From: Protula sp. h YS-2021
Taxonomy: Eukaryota > Annelida > Polychaeta > Sabellida > Serpulidae
Direction: 5' to 3'
NCBI GenBank assembly: GCA_949752745.1
Contig: OX457027.1
Span: forward strand, 57,664,053 to 57,728,052
DNA: 64,000 nt
Below are positions 22,530-34,599 of this stretch, piece by piece (positions within the stretch are counted from its first letter, which is position 1; each line of letters opens with the position of its first letter). Under the pieces are notes generated by a model. That model ran no database searches. It was not told the origin of the DNA and saw only the letters and a program-made list of their open reading frames with translations. The position numbers and the translations under genes are program-made.

Positions 22530-24310
22530 CATCGTTGTAACTAAGGGCAATTTGAATTACCCGTAACAAAACATAGCAATGCAAAAGGTTCGACATAATT
22601 ACTGTCGTCATAAGCATAGGTGCATTGCATGTATAACGAAATGCAAGAAATTATCGTCATAAAGAGTGCCATGGTAAAAATTTTCGAACTGTCCTCTCCC
22701 GGGCACCCCTAAACAGGCAGTGCTAATTTTGAAATAATACCTTTTCTTTAACTAAACGGCTTGTGAAATTCCGAAACAAACCAGCTTTTTTGTGGGAAAC
22801 GCCGAATATTGAATGATAAATACCGCCTTTTTAACGCAATTGCCAGTCCGGATAGCGTCTGTCCTTGAAATTACCCTCTCCCACCTTCTGCACGTTTTTT
22901 TTCTTTTGGACACGAAAGGTGATACGTAAGATACCAAGTGGTCCCCTGGGGACCAATCCCGCCATGTATTCAAGAACCAATCAAAAGTGGGAAAATGCGT
23001 TGTATTACGTCACTTCTGTAATGCGACATTCCCTCTCGGCGCGAGTTAGTAAACACATGCCATTCTGTATGTTCCTAATTTTTTTTCAAGAAATTAATTA
23101 AAGGTGCTATTTTTATGCTTAGATAGAGAAAGGACTAAAAATTAGATAAATTCAGTTTTCTAAAAATTGAGATTTTGTACTTGTAACTTCATAAGGTGAT
23201 GAGTTGACGCGTATCGGTGACATGCCGATAGTCCGGGAAGTGTCCCTCTTTCTCCACAGAAGCTATAGCTCAACTGCATTTACAGGATACCATATCACAG
23301 GAGTCGTTTTAAGTAATTTCAATCTACGGTTTGCCTGTTTTGACTTCCAACTTTTTTTCAGCTAATGCGTTGCTTTTTTGGCCATTTTTGCTTTAGCTTG
23401 TGTACTTCATAGGAAAGGTTTTATGCTGGGAACACAAGTTAGGGGGTGTTATTTGTCTGTGCGATTGGAGATGCTTTTCTGACGCTTCTGGGGTTTGTGG
23501 CATGATTTTGCCTCGTTCTCATGTTCGAATCGTCTGCGGACCTTTTCGGGCCGTCATGGCACTCTCACTGTTTAAGGGCCGTGGTTACAAATTTCCGAAC
23601 CGGTTGCAAATTCCAGTATGGCTAAAACATACTGCAAAAGTACCGAATGTATAAAAAGATATGTTTGCAGTTTTGTTTGCAGTAGTACTGCAGGTATTAC
23701 ACCGCTATGCCTAATTTGAATCGATTTGGAACTATACCACAAAGAACCGGTAATATTAAATCCGCATACCGGCCATGCAGTATACCAGATATGACCGATT
23801 TGGATATTATCTGCAAAATGCCAAAATTAATATCAAGTAGCAATGAGTGATGTACTGAAACTAACTAACATCCCAAGAAGTTTTTTTTTGTAATCCCAAA
23901 GTATTATTTTCTGCCATAGTAATTTCCAACAGAAGGCGTTCATAATATCCTTTTTGTTACGTTTTCGTGGCTTGAGACGAAGCAGCGAAACAGAACAACC
24001 AATTTAGTGCGATATCTGGCCGGGACATACCTGGCGTTTATTTAGACCACTAGAGATGATTTTAACAAATAATTTACACACATAAATTCTAAACCTTTAA
24101 TGGCGAAAGGCCACAAGCTGAAAGCTTCGCCATGAAAGGGACCTCCAAAAAACTTACGACACTAAGTGAAACTGGCCCAGATTCCAACTGAATTTATATT
24201 GTAAATATCTGTACAATAATTACATAGCTAATACGAACGCATTTAGTAGCGGATCACCTCAGTATTGTGAAACACGAAAGTGTCAAAGGTACCTGTTCTG
24301 ACAGAGCACC
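22530..24310. other. Non-coding DNA between two recombinase elements
   Basis: The interval should contain the 5' end of the retrotransposon at 19.06-22.51 kb and the 3' end of the older copy at 24.3 kb. I found no clear terminal repeat and no convincing gene. A short hairpin (TGGCGAA ... TTCGCCA) lies at about 24101-24132. Confidence 0.45.
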
Positions 24311-24313
24311 AAA

Positions 24314-25256
24314 TTAGGATACAAACGACTCTACTCTTATGTATTTCTTAAGAGTATCCGACTTCCATCTACCCATTATTTTAACTTGGTCATACGACAT
24401 ACCGGCAGCAATAGCATTGCTGCTCCAATTCTAAACGAATGGGACTTACATGGCTTCGATGACAGATTTAGAAATTTTAAGCATTTATTAAGCAGAGAAA
24501 CAAAATAGATGAGGTGAATAGGGGTCGAATTAAGGATAAATAATGGACCCGGACTAGGGCCTCTGAGAGCCAAATATTGTAGTAAACTTGATACAACTGG
24601 GACTGTCGGGAAATCTTTGATTTGGAGGGTGAAAGGTGGTCCCGGGCGTTTGTGCTTAAAGGAGTGCAACGAAACCACCGCGAATCGTTGTGTCGCGTCA
24701 ATATAGATATTATTGAAAGTTAGCAGATGTGGATTACTGGTTTTGGAATTAGCAACAGTTATTTCTCCAATACGCAAAAACGCAGCGAAAGCTAACAAAA
24801 ACATCGATTTTATCAATCGCACGGTATAGACATTGCCGAAAAGGATTTCAGCTGCCGAACATAACTTCTGTAGGACATTCACTGTAATTGGTAATCGGAC
24901 ATGTGTTCGTGGACCCGATTTGGATACACCCAACAACGCTTTATATATAAACAAATTAGTAGTTAAATCGCCACCACCCAAACATTTATGTGCAAAATTC
25001 AATGCTGATACATGACCTCTTAAAGAGACTTGTGAATAGCCATAATTATACAAATGTACAATATAATACAACACATGCAAATCTTTACATGGAAAGACAT
25101 TATCCGTGTGAAAAAATGAACCACAAAACTGTACAAATTGTTCAGCCTGTGAGCGATACAGATCACGAGTCGTCGTTGACAGGAAAATGCGCACCAGCGA
25201 CAGCGCAATAGTTTTGAGAGTTCCCATTCTTTCGGTAACGGTACTGAGGTGTCCAT
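24314..25256 (-). pseudogene. Second tyrosine recombinase, frameshifted, with pol tail
   Basis: The frame beginning at ATG 25227 contains LPITVNVLQKLC, FAAFLRIGEI, HSFKHK, SPGPLFILNS and HSFRIGAA, collinear with the intact recombinase at 19.06 kb. Near 24410 the frame shifts. In the adjacent frame NAIAAGMSYDQVKIMGRWKS and LKKYIRVE continue to TAA at 24316-24314, restoring the GRW and Tyr motifs. About four bases appear deleted at the break. The overlapping frame at 25256 begins MDTSVPLPKEWELSKLL, the counterpart of the pol C-terminus (PHQWELSQLL) of the intact copy. A TTTGTTTATTTAG acceptor-like sequence precedes it. It is a diverged, 5'-truncated relic, not a twin of the neighbouring element. 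Confidence 0.82.
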
Positions 25257-25559
25257 CTTGGCTAAATAAACAAAATTCAGATTTACAACACTTAGATCCC
25301 TACACCTCCTCTACTTAAGTCTACTTAATTGTTGAACTCCATAGAAATATCAAAATTTAGGGATAATTCCTTAACATCTACGTCCCATGGTGAAGAAAGC
25401 AAAGAATACAAAGCTTGAGTTACTTACAGAGTGTATCTTGAATTGTTGTTGAACATTTTTTAAGTTGGTTCACAGCCTGGGACGGAAAGGAACGGGATTC
25501 ACGCCTCAAAGCATTTCTACTCACCTGAAGTGATCTAATCTGTTGTGAAATACTACTAA

Positions 25560-27035
25560 TGCGCTTATTTGCTGGAAAAGAATTGAGTCTGGACAACAGG
25601 TTAACTGTTTATTTGCTGGTGACATTTATCTCTGTTTTCTGTTTGCATTTCTGCCCTTTCCCCGACAGATCTTCAGTGTACGCACACCACCACTTTGCTA
25701 AAAACTTCGATGTGCGAGCGATACAAGGGGGACAGTGCTTGCTTCTCTGAGACCCAGACTCGCCCCGAGTGCCACAATTTATCGTACAGAGACTGGAAGG
25801 CTAGCTATTAAAATCGTGCGAAGAACAAAAGCTGGCGTGATGGGAGGAAAATGCTCGCCTCTGCCTCTTTCATCACCAAGAAGTTCGTCCGTTATCCTGG
25901 ATCAGGCATCTTCACCAATTTGGGGGCAGAGTTGGATGGCCCTATTTCCCAGAATATTTCTCAGCAGGTGATAAAGTTCTGCATGGGATAAAACGCCTTC
26001 AGTAGCCAAGTTCTAGTGATACATAAGGTCTGTAGCACTTCTTTAGCGGCATCAGTGAGCTAATTAGGTATCACGGCGCAATAAGACCTCTAACCGTCAT
26101 CCAGTGTGCTACAACCCCCACCCTGCGGAGGTAATGACCTTACCACCCTTTTGTCGCTACAAGCTCGAATACAGCGGCAACTGCAAGAACTACAGCAGAA
26201 ATCACAAGGTGAGGAAGCTCGGACAAAAACCAAAAAAGGCAAACCTTCGTCTACGGTTTCGTCCCAAACCCTGCGGCACTCAGCCAAGTTTGGATATCCA
26301 TCCCGCAGATTCCAACCTTGTTTGAGCTTGGTGAAGTACCCAAGACTGTTGTTGTAAGCGAAGACGAACCTTCAGCCATCCCAGGTCTGTTCACTTGTCA
26401 GGTTTACACGTTCATGACGAATGGAAGCTCACACAGGCCTAGGACTCGCCCTCAAACAGTTTCAGGGGGAAGGGCGGACGAAGAAGTAGACGAGTAACCA
26501 ACCCCTCTCAGCGCGTTTCCAACTACCCCGACGGGAAGCTGGCTACGTTTACCGTGGCAACGCATTGGAAAGATTCCGCAACAGCAGGTCGGCGCTAAAT
26601 CCACATTCCTTTCCCCGCGCGTCAACCTATGCGGAGAGTTAATGCTCCCTCCCAGCCTTATCATCTTTAGCCCCGGAAGGCTACCGTTTTGAGATGCCAT
26701 TCAGGAGATTATCACATAGGTGGATTTTGGTACTCCATCCCTAGACAGAGACGACCCAACCTACCCCCCTCAAAATGATATCTTGGGTCACATTTCCACA
26801 AGTAGGATCTGTATTAGCCACAAGCAAGGGCATTGCCAATGCAGAGGGTGTCAGCTGAGCTCAATGGTATGGATGCCACCGAGTGACGGACTCTCTCATG
26901 CTACCAGCCATCTAAACATTTCTTTCGATCGGACAGTAATCACTCCTCAGATGACAAAACCCCCTCCTCTCCCCTTAGAGACACTGGATCAGCCAGTCAA
27001 GAGCATCGTATGGGTGCCATCAGTTAAAAAGTGAT
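25560..27035 (+). other. Possible decayed coding relic, unassigned
   Basis: The segment is less AT-rich than its surroundings. It carries several medium-length plus-strand frames, including a Gln/Lys-rich stretch at about 26155-26240 (QARIQRQLQELQQKSQG) and a Pro/Ser-rich stretch at 26720-27031. The first resembles helical linkers found in retroelement gag proteins, but I recognise no diagnostic motif. Stops and frame changes break it. It may belong to the older recombinase element next door or to another retroelement. Confidence 0.3.
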
Positions 27036-27401
27036 CCAAGCATCCCATTAGTTCAGAAGGATGCGAGAAGATGTATCGAATTAGAAACATTTTAGTTGTA
27101 TTTGGTAAAGATTTTTGCTAGAATATCCAGACTTTGAGCTGTTTTAGGCTTGAGCCTGTGAGCTGCAGGGTTCGGTTGTCAGCTCATTGAGGTGGAGTGT
27201 TTGGGTCGATTATTGTCTTTTAGTGGCGAGGGAGGGAGTGCTGAACGAGACATAAAGTTTCGTGCTGTGTTTTTGAAACCTTCAATTGAATAATTTTAAC
27301 GGGCCGTAATTTTCAGATACCTGAATACCTGAATACCTGAAGAGATACCTGTTTTCAATTCAAGTTAACCAGTTTCACTCAGTACAATTGATCATTCGTT
27401 T

Positions 27402-28060
27402 ACTTCCAAGTTGGTCTACGATTTCAAATTTTGCATTGCCATTCGGCCTACGGCCCAGTCGACCTACGATTTTCCGCTCACAATCGGCCAACGGCACACT
27501 TGATTGGCATTTGACATTCCAAATTGTGGCTCGAGTTTGCTCCTTTTCTCCGTTGATAACAAAAGTCATTTATTGTTACGTTGGTTGATCATACTTGTCA
27601 AAAGTTCATTTTTTGTACGAAAACTTTGTGTTCTGGACTTGTTCCCTGGATTAAAAAATGACAGGAAATAATAAAACCCTCCTTCTTTGGTCAAAACAAA
27701 AAGAACTTGTTATTCCCTAGGAATTGCAATTACGCATGAGAATGCCACAATTGTAATTACTTATTAGACAACGCTTTTTGACTGAAATGCATTGTCATGT
27801 GAATGGATCAATGAGATCTTCAGTGCTCTTTTGCAATTAGTTCAATTGCCCTGCAATCACAATTAATCACACATATAATTAAAGGTCTTTTGCTTGAAAA
27901 CAATCACAAAAGTTTTCTCCGTTTTGGTGCTGAAAACTGTCTCAACAGAGAAAGTCAAATCTAGGGCAACTAGGGCAAAAAATGAAATCGTAGAACAAGT
28001 GGGTCATAGGCCAACTGGAATTGCAAAATCATAGGCAAAATGGGCCGTAGTCCATCAGGG
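27402..28060. mobile_element. Foldback element with inverted 16-bp minisatellite ends
   Basis: The left arm (27402-27500) contains GGTCTACGATTTC, GGCCTACGGCCCAGTC, GACCTACGATTTTCCG and CGGCCAACGG at 16-base steps. The right arm (27960-28060) contains the complementary forms GAAATCGTAGAACAAGTGGG, GTCATAGGCCAACTGG and GGGCCGTAGTCC. The interior of about 450 bases has no coding support, so this is a non-autonomous member of the inverted-minisatellite group. Confidence 0.75.
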
Positions 28061-28069
28061 ACGTAGCGA

Positions 28070-29475
28070 TCATTCAGTTCAATTAAAATTAAAACGTTCT
28101 GTGATTGGATTTTATGATGACCTCATACAACACAGGGAAACTGAGAAGTCTTGAATCTCTGCAACGTGTGCAAAAATGAGGGGCAAAGCACCGAAGAGAC
28201 ATTATGGGGTGGGAGGGGACAGATTGCCTACATTACCAACAACCATATTTTCAGTCCTAACTCTCCGGATTAACAACGTTTTACTGTAATTTGCACATTT
28301 TAAGCTAATAACATGTTGCACGACATACCGGGTATTTTCTCAAAAATTTGAACCACTTTCTCTCTTTGTTGAAAAATCGAGTAGGAGTTTCTCATAGGGT
28401 ATCTTCACTAGGCTAAAGTTCAGATCACAAAGTTCCCCTTATGGTACGCTGTATAAAGTTAATTGCAAAGTCAAGATAAATCCTTTTTATGTCTCCTTGA
28501 CCATGTCCTTGTTAAGATCAAAGTCAAAATTTATTTTTCTGTATTATACATAAGCCAAAAAGTGGCGCCCCTTATGTTGCTCCGTATAACAGATTCGATC
28601 CGTGGCCCTCTTACAAAGCTATTAGTAATTATCACGAGGTAGCATTGTAGAACTGATGTTGTTTGTAAGGCAATAGACTGATATAACAGTGTACTCGTGA
28701 ATGACAACGACTAAAGTTTAAATGTTCATTAGATAATGGTAAATGGTCGATAGGAAAATAGTGAATGTATTTAAAGGCCTAAATGCGCTGTTATAAAATT
28801 GCGCAAAAACGAGGCTAACTTGCAGTTTTTTAGGTGGAAGGGTCAATATCTAGGTGAAAACATTAGTGCATGTCGAATTAATAAAAAAATGAGCGACTTA
28901 CATTGACAACAAAATAATACAATAATTATATACGTGAACATACATATAAGTAAACAATGTGATTTTTTGTGAAAAAGTGTAAACATTTATGCGCAAAAAA
29001 GAGTTCAAAATTCTTTTTTTTTTATTTCTAAATATATCACGTGGCTGTTAGAAGCAGAGTTCTCATGTAAATGAATTACATGGACACCTATCTTCGTATG
29101 TTAGTTAGTATCTTGATGAGAGTAGCCGAACTGATACTTTTCATCCTAATTACAATCAACCGATATCACAACGGGTTTCCTTTATATGTGAATACATTTT
29201 GAATAGCTTTTGTCTTAGGTGTTATGCCCTCTGACAGATAACTGCAACCTTCCAGTCAAAATATTTCGTTTCCAATAAGGCATGCCTGTGGAAAATAGGT
29301 TCCTTACTTATCCATGGATAAAATCAGCTTTTGAGTTGAACCTTTAACTTGACATATTAAATCTACAGTGTTAAACCAAAGAAAAACGTTTAGGTACAAT
29401 TGAACATGGACAATTTTATTTTCATGAGCTCTGCTTAAATGATGCAGATTGATTGAAAAAGTGAAAAGTGAAGTT
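28070..29475. other. Non-coding DNA, no supported feature
   Basis: AT-rich sequence with only short frames on either strand. No repeats longer than simple A/T runs were noticed. Confidence 0.5.
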
Positions 29476-29480
29476 AACTT

Positions 29481-29537
29481 GATAATAATAATAATAACAA
29501 TAATATAATAATAATAATATAATAACAATAATAATAG
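29481..29537. repeat. (AAT)n microsatellite
   Basis: Repeated ATA/AAT trinucleotides with a few ACA interruptions. The isoleucine- and tyrosine-rich frames over it are repeat translations. Confidence 0.93.
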
Positions 29538-29842
29538 AAGATAAGTAATGGGACATATTGCCCATAACTGCATGCAAGCTCTTAGATAATGGAGCCATCA
29601 ATTCGATGTTATAGGCTTTCGCTTTGTGTGGAGCTGTCTCATATGCTGATATGACAAAGAAAAGCAACGTTCTTTTTTACAGAAAATACAATTGATTTCA
29701 GAACAAATTAAAGTGAATCAACTGTATTTTTAATAGACACTTTTATTAATGTATAAAGCAAATCTTCTAAGTTTACTAACCTCACAAAACTGGAGCATTC
29801 GGAATTTTACAGCACGAGTTATATAAATTAAAATTTATATCA

Positions 29843-30729
29843 ATTGCAGGTTATATAACAATGCCAACAAATATGGAAACTAAACCCGGCAAAAAATGTT
29901 TCTAGCCACCTAATATTTTTTGAGAAAAGAAAATGCTTAAATTTTAAAAATGTGTGTATATATACATTTCCAAATACCCCTGTATATGTGTGCAGAATAC
30001 TGTGTTTAGCAATGTTATTCGGCCACGCTGCAATGAACACGATTCGTTTTTGCAGAGCAGGGGTCTCTTTCGAAAATTGCACTGTGGAAGGTTCAATGCC
30101 AAAGTGTCTGTTGTTTCATGTGTACGCTTTGTTTGGTTGTGTTGACCAATATGTTTAATCCGATTCGTCCTGCGGTGTTGAAAATCAGTGATAATGAGCA
30201 GATTATTTAATCTTGATCGGGCCCGCGCCATCGGGCTATTGGAGGCGGGCTGAAGGAGTACACCAACTGGACTGGCCGTCTTGCTCACCCGACTTTAATC
30301 CCATGCAGCTCGTGTGAGATTACTTAGGAAGGGCACTACATCGCCGAGTAACTGTGGAGAAAATCTCAACGAAATTAGGAAGTATCTTTTGGGGAAATGG
30401 GACAGAATGCCACAACAGTACGTTAGAAAACTCGTGCATAGCATGCGCAAGCGCTGTGCAGAATAGAGGTGGCCACACCCATTACTGAACAGGGATTTAC
30501 AAAGTGCAATTTTTGAAAATGACCCCTGCTGTAGAAATTACGAGTGACGGAATTTTTGTGAGAACACATCAGTTGCAAGTTTCAACTCAGCTTAGAATAA
30601 GTGATGCTGGAAGTAGACAAGAGCAGTTATTACCTCGTAAGTTGAAATATTCACAAATCTGTAAATGGTTAGGAACTTTTTTGCCGGGTTTATATTGGAG
30701 TGCATATTTCTCTGTGTTATTTAATAAAC
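29843..30729. mobile_element. Tc1-like element with long inverted repeats
   Basis: The left region 29843-30090 and right region 30500-30729 are diverged reverse complements. Strong landmarks are TAAACCCGGCAAAAAA near each outer part and GCAGGGGTCNNTTTCNAAAATTGCACT at the inner part. A transposase fragment lies between them. About 240-bp inverted repeats fit the IR/DR layout known in Tc1-like elements. The body is internally deleted; exact ends and TA duplications were not resolved. Confidence 0.75.
30273..30466 (+). pseudogene. Tc1/mariner-type transposase C-terminal relic
   Basis: The frame starting at TGG 30273 gives WPSCSPDFNPMQLV, a stop (TGA in place of the expected Trp codon), then DYLGRALHRRVT. 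This is the conserved WPARSPDLNPIEHVWD...LGR block carrying the last catalytic Asp. After a frameshift KWDRMPQQYVRKLVHSMRKR and a TAG follow, matching the family C-terminus (EEWDxIPQ...LIxSMPRRC). The N-terminal DNA-binding part and first catalytic residues are absent. Confidence 0.8.
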
Positions 30730-30734
30730 CGACG

Positions 30735-33655
30735 TAGTGGCATATACAGCACCACAAGACTGGAAATCCAATTCACAACTGTTCACTTAACCCATAGATA
30801 ATAACATAACCTATTCCAATGGGACAAGCAAGATATTCAATTTAACGAGTTACTTTGCGTTTCCAATAGTTGTTAATATTGGCAACTAAATAAAGTATCT
30901 TTGAAAGTAAGTTTCACTGTCACTTAGTGACAATGATTCTAACACAGGCGCTTTTTAAAAGACATTCCAGTTTATGTAATAACATCTTTTTATGAATAAT
31001 ATTATGCTTCATTAGGCCCTTACACTGTTACGTACAGTCGAACGAACACATTACATTGAACTTTCTTTTGTCCAATTGCTGTAATTGCTGGCTCTTCATA
31101 GTGTCAAGCTTTGTAAGTAGCCTGTTGATTTATTCATTGCTGTTACTAGAAATTGAAATATCGGGAAACCTCATTATAACGTTCATAAGCATCAAAGCTG
31201 ATTAATAAAAAATAGTCCTGCGTCATTACATAAGTGAGTTATCTATGAAACGTGATGCATACTTTGAAACTAACAGTACATTAGCTGAAATGCAAAGATC
31301 TTTTCTTAATACCATTTGCAGTTCATCGAGAACTGATTGTTAATCTTGTTGTTTATAAATTTCATTATATTATAGCATTACTTCTGTGTTACAGCCCTGG
31401 TTTACAACCCAACTGTCAAACAACTGTCACTTCCTCTATGCTCACATTAAACAACATCAAAATTATATGTGCCAAATTCGTGTTTATATCTTTTCAAACT
31501 AGAATTCAAATATAGTTCATATGATATACATTATTACGTGAAGCGGATGTTCCACTCGTATAGTTTTTAACTGTGAAACACTCAGTATTCTAGTCAAGGA
31601 TTTTCAAAGTGCCTTCGTACACCCGTCATAACTATTACATGCTATGTAGAAATGCAATGTACAGATAATAAGTAATATTAACTAATATTAATATAAAAAG
31701 TATAATGTCAAGCAGATCAGCATCTACCAATCAATCGTTCACTGTATACATGTTTCAGAAATTTCCCGATGCTTGAATGAATTAAAAACGCATTGTGTAC
31801 TATCTAAAGTTTTTCAATATATAGCATTAAATTTGAAATTCAAAATGAATGAACATGTTATGTAAGATCTGCTCTTGTTTCTGTCATAATTTTAGTGGCA
31901 GTCTTTGAGAATACTTTCAATAATCTCGTAACCATTGAACAAGAGACGCCCAGCTATTTTCAGTAACCTAGATCTTGTGAAAAAAATATATTTGAAGTTT
32001 TGTCTGTTGTTTTAATGCACTTTGTTTCCATCCTTAGAAAAATATGAGTTGCCATGTGTTGTAGAAATTAAAACGTAAATTGAATTCTGCATTATGAATG
32101 AAGTAAACATTTTAAAAATTTTAAAATAGCCTTGCATTTTTTAAATGAGATGAATAAAAACTGTCCAGAAGAATAAAACGTCTCCAATACGGAACTGGCT
32201 TATGAAATGACTACTCGAGCCTTTATTTGTGAGTTAAAATAAAAACAATATTACAACATCTGGATCACAACTGTTGCAGATATCCCTCGAATAAGGTCAT
32301 CAAACAACTGTCACAAGCTTCCTGATGATTTGAAATAACAAAAACAAAAATGAATTATTGTGATTGTACTAAGCATGATGGAGTAAAGCAGAAAGTCTTC
32401 TATTTTTGCATAGATAACATACTGATGAGATGTAAGAGTGCCCAGATACAAGCTATCTTAGCTTCTTTCATCTTCATAGGTAGCATATTGGTTTTTAAAT
32501 CTATTAACTTTGTAACTTAATGATAACTAATTAGGATAAACATATTCACAGAGTTATTCAATTCAGTCGATCACAACATACAGTATGAAACAAAATATTC
32601 TTGACGATAGTCGATGAACAAGACACTTTACTACGTGAATATACTTTAATAGGAGTGGAATCTTATAATCACAAAAAGTGACACTCGCACAGAAAATCCT
32701 AGTAAAATAAGCCTTAGGCCTGATTGACATAACAGTATATGACATTATGACAGAAACATAATACGTGTCAGCCTGTAAAAAAGTGACAGGATCTCACACA
32801 AGAAAAAGCTTTCAATACCTATTCACACTACATAAATCGTAAGTTTTTACCAGTCTAGTAAATGAACAACAAATTTGCAGTAAAGATGGAGTAAAATGAC
32901 TGGTCCTAAATATAGATTACATCTAAATCACCATTTAAAGAACATACTGAGTATATGCTTAAGTTTTATTTCTGGATTCAAAAGATAAATGTATGTCAAA
33001 TTGAATGTATAATCGGGGAATTTTCTAAATTCTTAATTAATACACATTGTTACTCTTGACACATTGTAATCATAATTTTAAATCAGATTTAAGCAACAAT
33101 TTAAACACAGTCAGACTAGAAAGATCCTGGCAGAACATATCTGAGAGCAATAACAACACTGTTTACTTCGAACTTCCCGAAATGAGTCATAAATTTGTAA
33201 ACGTAATTATATAAAATGTTATTAAAATGGTTGAAATTTCAAAAGGTATTTTGAAAATATTAAACATAGTATGCCTACTTATGGTAACTACACTTGCATT
33301 CCGTTGAGTTCTTAGACAGGAATACCATAAGTTCTATTGTGACGTTTTCCTTTTTGCCACAATAAACTAATTGTACTTAAATTGTCTATTTAATATAAAG
33401 GGCCATTTAAAACACGCTTATGTTTTAGTTTAGACCCATTCTCAACAATGCCTGTTATATCTGAGTCTTAGAGGTTAGCGCTCTTACACAAATGAGGTTA
33501 CAGCTCTTGTATGTTTTTTTTTAAAGATACGAAAGTGAGCTGATAAACTGGCAAAACTGCAGATAGGCCTAAGCAAAATGAGTTCACTGCATTAAGGAGA
33601 ATTTAGTTCCTAATTTGTATTTCCTAGGTTGTTTCGCGCATATTTAAAAAAACGC
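30735..33655. other. Long AT-rich stretch with no gene seen
   Basis: Nearly 3 kb without a frame longer than about 60 codons and without recognisable repeats. It could be intergenic or an intron of a gene whose exons lie elsewhere. Nothing in it is diagnostic. Confidence 0.5.
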
Positions 33656-33659
33656 GTGG

Positions 33660-34325
33660 AAATCGACTTCATACATATCTTGTATTATCGACCTAGGTGG
33701 GTACTATAATGGAGGATAATTATCAGCTTCCGGTTTTTTATTTTGACCATGACCGAGGTTAAGGTCACCGAGGCACCTCTTAGATAACATTTAGGTCCAA
33801 AGGGTCGAAGATAAGGTCAAAATCGCCGTATCTCTAACTAGTTTCGCGATAACGGTCGACTTCCTGTTTATGACAATGACCATGACCGAGGAAGTCAAGA
33901 TCACCGAGGCACATCTTATATAACGTGTTTGAGGAAAATAACTATTTTCGAAAAAATGGTCAACCTTTCTCCAACGGTTTTCGAGTTTCAAAGGTCACGT
34001 AACCTTTGACCTTAATTCTAAATGTCAAGATTCAGATCGCGCCGTTACTCCTTACTCGAACCGTACACGTGTTCAAACAAGCGCTATATCTGGACATTTG
34101 AGCGTTATATCTGGCAATGGTGATAAATAGGGTTGAAAAATATTTCGACCTCAATTTGACCTTGACCTTGAAGGTCACGGTAAAAATGCGGATTTCGCAT
34201 GGTCTCTTTACCGTCTCTGCATGTGTCAAATATCGTCTGCCTTGGTCAAACATTGTAGCAAGAGTTTTCTGCAAACCATTTTAAGGTATAAAACACTTTG
34301 ACCTTGAAGGTCAAGGTAAAAAATT
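33660..34325. repeat. AGGTCA-rich interspersed repeat, about 150-bp degenerate units
   Basis: Units share ATCGACTTC, CTTCCNGTTT, GACCATGACCGAGG, AAGGTCACCGAGGCAC and TTGACCTTGAAGGTCA. The same family appears at 36.80-37.33 kb and 55.45-55.99 kb. The TCAAGGTCA and TGACCTTGA phrases are identical to nuclear-receptor extended half-sites, but here they recur as part of a repeat and need not be functional. Confidence 0.7.
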
Positions 34326-34599
34326 GCTGATTTCACGACGTCTCATTATCCTCAAACTCCGATCCTATTTGCATGACTGGTGTATACACGTTGCAACCTG
34401 GATTCGGATAAACGTTGGATTTGGTGGATTATGGAAATCAAAAGAACCTCTTTCTATCTCGCGATGTTTGATAAAAGTTGGTTATCCGACGACTAACGCT
34501 GCGGAATGGTTGCAGTCGAAACAACATCTATGTACCGATATTGCACAGGCTTCGGGAGAGCGACGTTGAAAAGACGTGAGTGAGTGATAACATGATCAG

